DNA from: Gemmiger sp. An50
GTDB taxonomy: Bacteria > Bacillota > Clostridia > Oscillospirales > Ruminococcaceae
DNA length: 64,000 nucleotides
Direction of reading: 5' to 3'
Assembly: GCF_002161595.1 (NCBI RefSeq)
Contig: NZ_NFID01000011.1
Location: 1 to 64,000, forward strand
Under the pieces are notes generated by a model. It was given only the letters and a program-made list of their open reading frames with translations. It was not told where the DNA came from and did no database searches. Numbering within the stretch: the stretch's first letter is position 1; the number at the start of each line of letters is the position of its first letter. Made by a program: the position numbers and the translations under genes. Below, one piece after another: positions 57,926 through 64,000 of the stretch.

Positions 57926-58064
57926 GTGTGATGCTTGTAAGATGGGGCGAATTTTGGTACCCTTATAGAAGAAAGAAAAGGACCACCGGCCCGTCTGCGC
58001 CCCGGCGCGGGCAGGCCGATGTTGTTTGATGGGTGTATGCCCGGAACAGGAAAGGATGAGCGCC

Positions 58065-59726
58065 ATGAAATCGGATATTCAGATCGCACAGGAAGCCACC
58101 CTGCAGCCCATTGCCGAGGTTGCGAAAAAGCTGGGTCTCACAGAGGATGAGATCAGCCTGTATGGCAAATACAAGGCAAAGCTCGACCACAAGCTGGCAA
58201 AGCGGGAGGGCAAACAGGGCAAACTGATTCTTGTAACGGCCATCAGCCCCACCCCGGCCGGCGAGGGCAAGACCACCATCAGCACCGGTCTGGCGGACGG
58301 CCTGAACGCTCTGGGCAAGAAGACCATGCTCTGCCTGCGCGAGCCCAGCCTGGGACCCGTATTCGGCATCAAGGGCGGCGCGGCCGGCGGCGGCTACGCT
58401 CAGGTGGTGCCCATGGAGGACATCAACCTGCATTTCACCGGCGACCTGCACGCCATCGGCGCGGCCAACAACCTGCTGGCGGCCATGGTGGACAACAGCG
58501 TATACCAGGGCAACCCCCACAACATTGATCCCCGTCGCATCGTTTGGAAGCGCTGCGTGGACATGAACGACCGCCAGCTGCGCTTTGTGACCGACGGTCT
58601 GGGCGGCAAGGTGAACGGCGTGCCCCGTGAGGACGGTTTCGACATCACCGTGGCCAGCGAGGTCATGGCGATTTTCTGCCTGGCCACCGATCTGAAAGAC
58701 TTGAAAGAGCGCCTGAGCCGCATTGTTGTGGCCTACAGCTACGACGGCCAGCCGGTGACCGCGGGTCAGATCGGCGCGGCAGGTGCCATGACCGCCCTGC
58801 TGAAGGACGCCTTCGACCCCAACCTGGTACAGACCCTGGAGAACAACCCGGCGATCATTCACGGCGGTCCCTTCGCGAACATTGCCCACGGCTGCAACAG
58901 CGTGATGGCCACCCGTCTGAGCCTGAGCCTGGCGGATTACGTGGTGACCGAGGCGGGCTTCGGCGCGGATCTGGGCGCCGAGAAGTTCCTGGACATCAAG
59001 TGCCGCAAGGCAGGTCTTTCCCCCAACGCGGTGGTGATCGTGGCCACCGTGCGTGCCCTGAAGCATCACGGCGGATGCCCCAAGGATCGGCTGGGTGTGG
59101 AGAACCTGGAGTACCTGACCGCCGGTGCGGACAACCTGCGCCGTCATGTGGAGAACATGCGCAATTTCGGTCTGCCGGTTTGTGTGGCGATCAACGCGTT
59201 CCCCACCGACACCGCCGCCGAGCACGACTGCGTGAAGAAGATCTGCGCCGAACTGGGCGTGCCCTGCGCGCTGGCTGAGGTATTTGCCAAGGGCGGCCAG
59301 GGCGGCACCGAGCTGGCCAAGACCGTACTGGACATCATGCAGGACGACACCGCTGTCAGCTTCACCTATCCGGACGAGATGTCCCTGAAAGAGAAAGTTC
59401 TGGCGGTTGCGAAGAAAATCTACCGGGCCAAGGATGTGACCTGGAGCGCGCCTGCTCTGAAGACCCTGGCGGAGATCGAGGCCATGGGCTACGGCAATCT
59501 GCCGGTCTGCATTGCCAAGACCCAGTATTCCTTCAGCGACGACGCGAAGCTGCTGGCTGCCCCCTCCGATTTCACCATGACTGTGCGTGACGTGCGGCTT
59601 TCCGCCGGTGCGGGATTCGTTGTGGTCATCATGGGCAGCATCATGACCATGCCCGGCCTGCCCAAAAAGCCCGCCGCCGAAAACATCGACGTGGACGAAA
59701 ACGGCAAAATCACCGGACTTTTTTAA
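58065..59726 (+). CDS. fhs: Formate-tetrahydrofolate ligase
   Basis: 553 aa from ATG 58065, preferred over ATG 58056 because AAAGG then has 9-base spacing. The ATP-binding loop is [16 protein letters not shown] (about 63-78); other conserved blocks include [22 protein letters not shown] and [18 protein letters not shown]. Length matches the 555-residue family norm. It charges formate onto tetrahydrofolate with ATP, supplying one-carbon units or, in reverse, ATP. It is a single-gene unit followed by an unusual repeat array. Confidence 0.98.
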   Translation: MKSDIQIAQEATLQPIAEVAKKLGLTEDEISLYGKYKAKLDHKLAKREGKQGKLILVTAISPTPAGEGKTTISTGLADGLNALGKKTMLCLREPSLGPVFGIKGGAAGGGYAQVVPMEDINLHFTGDLHAIGAANNLLAAMVDNSVYQGNPHNIDPRRIVWKRCVDMNDRQLRFVTDGLGGKVNGVPREDGFDITVASEVMAIFCLATDLKDLKERLSRIVVAYSYDGQPVTAGQIGAAGAMTALLKDAFDPNLVQTLENNPAIIHGGPFANIAHGCNSVMATRLSLSLADYVVTEAGFGADLGAEKFLDIKCRKAGLSPNAVVIVATVRALKHHGGCPKDRLGVENLEYLTAGADNLRRHVENMRNFGLPVCVAINAFPTDTAAEHDCVKKICAELGVPCALAEVFAKGGQGGTELAKTVLDIMQDDTAVSFTYPDEMSLKEKVLAVAKKIYRAKDVTWSAPALKTLAEIEAMGYGNLPVCIAKTQYSFSDDAKLLAAPSDFTMTVRDVRLSAGAGFVVVIMGSIMTMPGLPKKPAAENIDVDENGKITGLF

Positions 59727-60120
59727 CGACCCGACCGTTAACCGGGTGCGGTACGCCTGCCGTTTCGCACCCGGCTTTCCTCAGCGACGTACGCCAGCAT
59801 CCTTTTTACGGACTCGACCGTTGACGGGATACGGGACGGTTACCGGTACGCACCGGATTTTCCTCAGCGACGTACGCCAGCACCCTTTTGACGGACTCGA
59901 CCGTTGACGGGATACGGGACGGTTACTGGTACGCACCGGATTTTCCTCAGCGACGTATGCCAGCTGCCTTTTTTAACGAGCCGACCGGCAGCGGGAAACG
60001 GGACGTTTTCTGGTAAGTTCACACTGGATTTTTCCTTAGCAGTATACGCCGACTTCCCGATTCAGCAACCCGATCATCAGCCGGGTGCGGAACATCTTTT
60101 GTTCCGCACCCGGCTTTTTC
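59727..60120 (+). repeat. Array of about 83-bp tandem repeats with terminator-like hairpins
   Basis: After the fhs stop the motif CCTCAGCGACGTACGCCAGC recurs at 59779, 59862 and 59945 (period exactly 83) and, diverged, at 60034 (period 89). Between copies lie GACTCGACCGTTGACGGG and CGGGACGGTTACYGGTACGCACCGG. Units 2 and 3 are almost identical. The first unit has the stem CCGGGTGCG/CGCACCCGG and the last GCCGGGTGCGGAAC/GTTCCGCACCCGGC followed by TTTTT, both terminators; the inner units keep a shorter hairpin CCGGT-ACGC-ACCGG with TTTT. No convincing gene lies in it. Confidence 0.9.
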
Positions 60121-60159
60121 GTACTGTGCCCTGTTCCCCTCTTCAATTTTTCCACGATG

Positions 60160-60207
60160 ACAAAAAACAGCCGGTGGGAGAAACTCCCATCGGCTGCTTT
60201 TTGTTAT
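60160..60207. terminator. Terminator of the SGNH hydrolase genes
   Basis: Stem AGCCGGTGGGAG/CTCCCATCGGCT with loop AAA, with A-run and T-run on either side; 15 bases past the minus-strand stop. Confidence 0.88.
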
Positions 60208-60221
60208 CCCTTTTAATTTGC

Positions 60222-61235
60222 TCAGGTGTTGTCCGCCAGATAGTAGGTGCTGCCCATCACGTAGTCCAGGTCGCTGCTGTAGGCCACGTGCCGCAGCAGA
60301 TAATCCATCCAGGCCCCGTAGCCCGCCGAGTTCAGATGCAGGCCCTCGGTGGTGTAGCTGGGATTCAGTCCGCCGCTGTCGTCCACCAGCGAGCTGTAGA
60401 TATCCAGATAATGGCAGCCCTGTTCCAGCGCCATCTGCGCCAGCTGCTGGTTGATCCGCTGGATGCGTTCGTTGTTCAGGTTCGTGTTGGTGTAGTCGGT
60501 GGTCACCGGCGTCATCGACTGGATGTAGATCTCCACATCCTGCCCCGCCGCTTCCCGGACCGAGGTGATCATCTGCTCATAGTAGCCGAAATAACCCTTT
60601 TCCACCGCCTCGTCCGCACTGGTGGCCAGCGCGTTCGCACCGAACATCAAATACACCGCCTTCGGCTGCTTTTCGGCGATAATGTCCAGCGCCACCTCGG
60701 TGGCTACCACCGTTTCCGAGCGGTACCGGTTCATGCTCTTGCGGTTCACAATGTCGCTGGGCACCGCGCCTCGATAGCCCAGCACCGTGGCCACGCCCTT
60801 GGCCGGGTTCTCGTAAAGATCCAGACCCTCGGTCACACTGTCGCCCAGGAACACCGTGTTCGGCAGATATTTGGTGCTGTCCACCAGGCCGCATTCCGGC
60901 TGCACGATGTCCTCGTAGCCCAGCGTCTTGATGGTGTAGTCCCCGGTCTGCTGCACCGGGCCCATCCGCTCAAAGCCGGTCTCGTTGGTGTCCACCACCG
61001 GGTTCTGCATGGGCAGAGGCGCCAGCACGCTGCCGGAAATACCCGGCTGTATCGTCTCGCTGGAGGCAGGTTCCTCCGCGCCCCAGCCGGTCACCGCCTG
61101 GATGCCCACCGTGATTACCCCGGAAACGCCCAGGACCATCACCGCCAGCAGGGCCATGCTCAGCACCCGCCGCTGCGCGCGCCGCCGCTGGCGGCTGCGC
61201 ACCTGATTGCTGAATTCTCGATAGCTGTTTGCCAT
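60222..61235 (-). CDS. Membrane-anchored SGNH/GDSL hydrolase (copy 2)
   Basis: 337 aa. A basic cytoplasmic N-terminus (YREFSNQVRSRQRRRAQRR), one membrane helix (about 26-48) and an extracellular SGNH domain: nucleophile block NTVFLGDSVTEGLD (about 124-137), MFGANALATS (Gly/Asn block, about 196) and the Asp-His pair region YTTEGLHLNSAGY (about 303), where Glu replaces the usual Asp. Such proteins deacetylate or esterify wall polysaccharides. It is a tandem paralogue of the next gene upstream (43 bp apart). Confidence 0.88.
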   Translation of the reverse strand: MANSYREFSNQVRSRQRRRAQRRVLSMALLAVMVLGVSGVITVGIQAVTGWGAEEPASSETIQPGISGSVLAPLPMQNPVVDTNETGFERMGPVQQTGDYTIKTLGYEDIVQPECGLVDSTKYLPNTVFLGDSVTEGLDLYENPAKGVATVLGYRGAVPSDIVNRKSMNRYRSETVVATEVALDIIAEKQPKAVYLMFGANALATSADEAVEKGYFGYYEQMITSVREAAGQDVEIYIQSMTPVTTDYTNTNLNNERIQRINQQLAQMALEQGCHYLDIYSSLVDDSGGLNPSYTTEGLHLNSAGYGAWMDYLLRHVAYSSDLDYVMGSTYYLADNT

Positions 61236-61277
61236 GTTGTCTCCTGTTCGATTCCCGCCCCGTTCAAAAGGCGGCGG

Positions 61278-62321
61278 TTATTCGGCAGCCTTGTAATAGG
61301 GGCTGCCCTCCAGATAGGGGTTCTCCGGGTTATACACGGTATGAGTGGTCAGATAATCCCGCAGCAGCGGATAGGCATTCTCGTTCAGGTGTACCCCGTC
61401 CCTCGCGGCCAGGTCCTCCCGCAGGTCGCCGTTCTCATCCGCCAGCACGTCGTGCAGGTTGATGAAGTAGCAGCCCTTCTCCACTGCCATCTTGGCCAGC
61501 TCGTTGTTCACCCGCTGAATGCGCTCCCGGTACAGGCCCGGCTGGCTCACGCCCGGCCGCACCGGCGTGACCGACTGCACGTAAATGGCCACCTCGCTGC
61601 CCAGCGCTTCCCGGAATTTGTCCAGCATCTGGCTGTAGTAGGCCAGATACGACTGCTCGGCCGCGTCGTCGTTGCGCACCAGGGCGTTCGTGCCCAGCAG
61701 AATATACAGCCGCTTGGGATTGCTGTTGATGATGGTGTCGAAGATCGCTTCCGGCTCCCGGCCCGAACCGTCGCCCGGGTCCGCCACCTCGTTGTTCACC
61801 ACCTGGCTGGGGCCGATGTTCTTATAGGCGCACACAAAGGCGTGCTCCTTCATATCGGAAGTTCCGAACACGTTCCAGCCCTGGCTCACACTGTCGCCCA
61901 GAATCGCGGTGCGGTCGAAGTATTTCATGTCCACCTGGCCGTTTTCCGGCACCGCCAGCAGCCGGAAGTCCGGCGAGTTCACCGTCTGATCCAGCGTTTT
62001 CTCCAGCGGCTGCATGGTATCCCACGCAGCGGTCTCGCCCTGCGCTGCCAGGCTGGCGGCAGGCTGGCTCTGGCTCGTGCTTTCGCTCTGAGGCGTACTT
62101 TCCGGTGTGCTCTGACTTTGTGCTGTGCTCTGGGCCACGCTTTCGCTCTGGGCTGTGCTCTGGCTCTTGTCCGTGCCGGGCAGCCCGCCCATCAGACGGA
62201 TCGCACCGTAGGCTGCCGCCATCACGGCGGCCACCACCACCACAAAGATCAGCGCCCTGCGCGCTGCGCGTTTGCGCTTGCGCCGGCGGACCTGTTCTCT
62301 GAATTCCCGGTATGTAGGCAT
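61278..62321 (-). CDS. Membrane-anchored SGNH/GDSL hydrolase (copy 1)
   Basis: 347 aa. Basic N-terminus (YREFREQVRRRKRKRAARR), membrane helix (about 22-46), then a low-complexity Ser/Gln/Glu/Thr linker (STAQSESVAQSTAQSQSTPE and on, about 52-90), likely spanning the wall. SGNH domain: TAILGDSVSQGWN (about 138-150), LLGTNALVRND (about 211) and RDGVHLNENAYP (about 313-324), giving Ser, Gly, Asn, His and Asp. Substrate unknown; wall polysaccharide O-acetyl groups are the usual guess. Promoter TTGAAC-17-TATAAT lies 130 bases upstream. Confidence 0.9.
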   Translation of the reverse strand: MPTYREFREQVRRRKRKRAARRALIFVVVVAAVMAAAYGAIRLMGGLPGTDKSQSTAQSESVAQSTAQSQSTPESTPQSESTSQSQPAASLAAQGETAAWDTMQPLEKTLDQTVNSPDFRLLAVPENGQVDMKYFDRTAILGDSVSQGWNVFGTSDMKEHAFVCAYKNIGPSQVVNNEVADPGDGSGREPEAIFDTIINSNPKRLYILLGTNALVRNDDAAEQSYLAYYSQMLDKFREALGSEVAIYVQSVTPVRPGVSQPGLYRERIQRVNNELAKMAVEKGCYFINLHDVLADENGDLREDLAARDGVHLNENAYPLLRDYLTTHTVYNPENPYLEGSPYYKAAE

Positions 62322-62450
62322 CCTTGTTCTTCCCCTTTCCCTGCTCCGGCTCTGCCTTCGGCCGCCGGGGCTTTCTCTATACCTTTAAAACGCGGATGAA
62401 TGCCAAAACATTTCAGCTCCGCGCCGATTATTTTTCTGCGTATGTGTTTT

Positions 62451-62479
62451 ATTATACCCCACCCGTGTTTAGGGTTCAA
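62451..62479 (-). promoter_or_regulatory. Promoter of the SGNH hydrolase pair
   Basis: Minus strand: TTGAAC, 17-base spacer, TATAAT. Confidence 0.8.
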
Positions 62480-62600
62480 TAAGACCGGGGGGATTTTCAC
62501 CGCTTTTCTTGGCCTCCGGCCAGGCGAACGAAAAAGTTTTTCATTTTGTTAATATTTTATCCATCTTCCCCAAAATTTCCAGATTTTTTCATTTTTGGTC

Positions 62601-62629
62601 TTGACGAACACTTTATCACCCTGCATACT
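62601..62629 (+). promoter_or_regulatory. Promoter of the AraC-family regulator
   Basis: TTGACG, 17-base spacer, CATACT. The sequence TTGACGAACA with a downstream TTTATC and a -10 followed by TAA is shared with the galE promoter at 63585. Confidence 0.7.
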
Positions 62630-62720
62630 TAAGATAAACGGATGCCTTGTTCCCGTCTGCGGCCAGCCGGCTCGGCGGGGGCTGATCGGGCTTTCCGCGG
62701 GAAGGAGCGAGCCCTGGACC

Positions 62721-63569
62721 ATGATCACCCATCACTTCGATATCGAGCCCAAGCAGCCCTGCCAGCTGCCCTCGGCCCAGCTGCTGCACGCCAGCATCTA
62801 CCACGGCGCGCTTTCGCCCCGCTGCGATGTTCACAGTCACATCTTTACCGAGCTGCTGTATGTCCTTCAGGGCAGCGGCTGGATCGAAGCGGACGGCCAG
62901 CAGGTGGAATTGCAGACCGGCGATGTGCTGGTGCTGAATCCCCAGTGCCCGCACCACGGCATCCAGCCCGGGCGCGAACCCTTTTCCACCCTGAGCCTGA
63001 ACCTGTGCTGCTCCTGCTGCGTGGGCGGTCAGGGTTCTGGCTGGCTGCGGCTGACCGGCCGTCAGGCGGCTCTCCTGGAGCCTTATCTGCGCCTGTTCCT
63101 TCAGGAGCTGCAGAACCGCCGGGATTACTTCGAGCCCGCCTGCCATCAGCTCACCACCCTGCTGATGCTGCAGCTCAACCGCATCTGCCCCCTCACCCAG
63201 AACAACACCTCCTCCAGCCGCAAAAGCGCCATGGAGTGTGCCCGGGTGCGCCAGTACATCGACGAGCATTACGCCGAGTCCATCACCCTGGACCAGCTGG
63301 CCCACTACGCCGGGCTGAACAAATACTATCTGGTGCATGTGTTTAATCGGGAAATGGGCTGCAGCCCCATCAGCTATCTGATCGAGCGGCGCATCAGCGA
63401 GAGCAAGCGCCTGCTGGCCGCCACCCGCACTCCGGTGCAGCAGATCAGCCGCCAGCTGGGCTTTTCCAGCCCCAGCTATTTTAGCCAGAGCTTCCGGCGG
63501 GCCACCGGGGTCTCCCCCGCGGAATTCCGCCGTCAGGCCATGGCCATGGGCACCCAAGCGACAGAATGA
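62721..63569 (+). CDS. AraC-family transcriptional regulator with cupin sensor
   Basis: 282 aa from ATG 62721 (GAAGGAG, spacing 13, rather long; a 42-residue in-frame extension covers the promoter). N-terminal AraC-type cupin (about 10-100): CDVHSHIFTELLYVLQGSGWIEADGQ, DVLVLNPQCPHHG. A Cys cluster CCSCC (about 93-97) is unusual. The C-terminal double helix-turn-helix (about 175-275) reads YAESITLDQLAHYAGLNKYYLVHVFNREMG and QLGFSSPSYFSQSFRRATGVSPAEFR. Probably a sugar-responsive activator; galE follows by 167 bp. Confidence 0.92.
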   Translation: MITHHFDIEPKQPCQLPSAQLLHASIYHGALSPRCDVHSHIFTELLYVLQGSGWIEADGQQVELQTGDVLVLNPQCPHHGIQPGREPFSTLSLNLCCSCCVGGQGSGWLRLTGRQAALLEPYLRLFLQELQNRRDYFEPACHQLTTLLMLQLNRICPLTQNNTSSSRKSAMECARVRQYIDEHYAESITLDQLAHYAGLNKYYLVHVFNREMGCSPISYLIERRISESKRLLAATRTPVQQISRQLGFSSPSYFSQSFRRATGVSPAEFRRQAMAMGTQATE

Positions 63570-63584
63570 TGCAATGATTCTTCA

Positions 63585-63613
63585 TTGACGAACAACAATT
63601 TTTATCGTACACT
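63585..63613 (+). promoter_or_regulatory. Promoter upstream of galE
   Basis: TTGACG, 17-base spacer, TACACT, just after the araC-type gene. A terminator-like hairpin lies between it and galE. Confidence 0.7.
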
Positions 63614-63625
63614 TAAAACTAGTCA

Positions 63626-63678
63626 GCAAAGGTCTTTGCCCCCCGCGTGTTCCATGCGCTGGCAAAGGCCTTTTTGTT
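63626..63678 (+). terminator. Terminator or attenuator hairpin before galE
   Basis: AAAGGTCTTTGCC pairs with GGCAAAGGCCTTT across about 20 bases and is followed by TTTTTG. It lies downstream of the promoter at 63585-63613, so it would cut that transcript about 55 bases after its start unless bypassed. Confidence 0.75.
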
Positions 63679-63736
63679 TCGCGCCCGCCGGGTGCGGAGC
63701 GATTGAATCTATGAGAATAGAATGGGAGTGTTTTCA

Positions 63737-64000
63737 ATGGCAATTTTGGTATGCGGCGGCGCCGGCTACATCGGCAGCCATACCTGCGTGGAGCTTCTGG
63801 CCGCCGGCTACGATATCGTTGTGGCCGATAACTTCTACAATTCCTGCCCCAAGGCTGTGGAGCGCATCAAGCAGATCTCCGGCAAGGATTTCCGCTTTGT
63901 GGAAGTGGACCTGACCGACGTCGACGCGGTGGAGACCCTGTTCGCCCAGAATCCGGACATCGACTCCGTGATCCAGTTTGCCGCCTACAAGGCCGTGGGC
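63737..64000 (+). CDS. galE: UDP-glucose 4-epimerase (3' end outside window)
   Basis: First 88 codons only; ATG 63737 with GGGAG 8 bases upstream. The Rossmann NAD-binding motif GGAGYIGSHT (residues 7-16), the DNFYNS segment (36-41) that follows the second strand, VDLTDVDAV (58-66) and IQFAAYKAVG (79-88) are diagnostic of GalE. It interconverts UDP-glucose and UDP-galactose. Placed after an AraC-type regulator it may be part of a galactose or exopolysaccharide unit beyond the window. Confidence 0.93.
   Translation, partial: MAILVCGGAGYIGSHTCVELLAAGYDIVVADNFYNSCPKAVERIKQISGKDFRFVEVDLTDVDAVETLFAQNPDIDSVIQFAAYKAVG

Larger units (their letters stand above)
57752..58064. other. Divergent intergenic region between cysteine desulfurase and fhs
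   Basis: 313 bases without a gene. It holds the leftward promoter (57848-57877), a perfect 7-bp inverted repeat (57909-57925) and a weak rightward promoter candidate (TTGTAA at 57935-57940, 17 bases, TACCCT at 57958-57963). No riboswitch recognised. Confidence 0.6.
62322..62720. other. Divergent intergenic region between SGNH hydrolase and AraC regulator genes
   Basis: 399 bases without a gene: leftward promoter 62451-62479 with a 130-base leader, an AT-rich tract 62525-62600, the rightward promoter 62601-62629, and a 90-base AraC leader. Confidence 0.6.

Noticed and set aside
59727-60120. CRISPR array
   Set aside because: The repeat unit is 83-89 bp and contiguous, with no unique spacers and no cas genes nearby.
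59904-62399. 831-codon plus-strand frame
   Set aside because: Covers the repeat array and is antisense to both SGNH hydrolases; high His/Arg/Gly composition, no motif.

Overview
The window reads as a chromosomal segment of a GC-rich anaerobic Firmicute, most likely Ruminococcaceae/Oscillospiraceae (Faecalibacterium, Subdoligranulum or Gemmiger relatives). The supporting evidence is strong Shine-Dalgarno sequences with frequent GTG/TTG starts, SpoIIR and SpoIID-type proteins, FeoA-FeoB, formate-tetrahydrofolate ligase, an LCP cell-wall enzyme, and a queT leader that resembles the preQ1-III riboswitch class described from Faecalibacterium. I see no rRNA, tRNA, CRISPR array, insertion sequence or prophage. 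The high GC content makes many long antisense reading frames; these were treated as shadows.

Layout, left to right. 1-2.2 kb: end-truncated secreted surface protein with leucine-rich and Listeria-Bacteroides repeats. 2.3-7.7 kb: compact minus-strand operon of Lrp-type regulator, aminotransferase, DUF362-ferredoxin protein, ispE, spoIIR and a peptidoglycan-binding protein. 8.0-9.6 kb: ACT protein plus UPF0210 protein. 9.8-12.5 kb: amino-acid permease and amidohydrolase. 12.9-16.4 kb: LytTR regulator with a degenerate receiver, then a FeoA-FeoB fusion with its small Cys-rich partner. 16.8-21.2 kb: polar amino-acid ABC importer, argininosuccinate synthase and a dimethylargininase-like hydrolase, behind a consensus promoter carrying an ARG-box-like site.

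21.3-23.8 kb: a coiled-coil protein and an unusual patatin-aminotransferase fusion. 24.2-26.4 kb: pyridoxal kinase, trmL, DegV. 26.5-29.7 kb: LacI regulator, phosphofructokinase and class II aldolase. 30.0-31.2 kb: riboswitch-queT and a HAD phosphatase. 31.2-39.2 kb: hemolysin III, secA, moaA, DUF554, and a CitA/CitB-type two-component system. 39.4-45.7 kb: complete F-type ATP synthase operon (a, c, b, delta, alpha, gamma, beta, epsilon) with a proton-type c subunit. 46-48.5 kb: ECF sigma factor and an RsgI-like membrane protein with five PepSY repeats. 48.6-50.6 kb: AIM24 protein and LCP protein.

51-57.8 kb: minus-strand operon of cysteine desulfurase, thiI, cinA and a large SpoIID protein. 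The cytoplasmic half of that SpoIID protein appears to be a decayed copy of the neighbouring CinA, followed by a membrane segment and a catalytically dead sortase-B-like domain. This is the most striking object in the window. 58-60.2 kb: fhs followed by an array of about 83-bp repeats built around terminator-like hairpins. 60.2-62.3 kb: tandem membrane-anchored SGNH hydrolases. 62.7-64 kb: AraC regulator and the start of galE, whose promoters share sequence.

All calls come from reading the sequence; no database search was run, so family names rest on motif recognition and domain boundaries are approximate.
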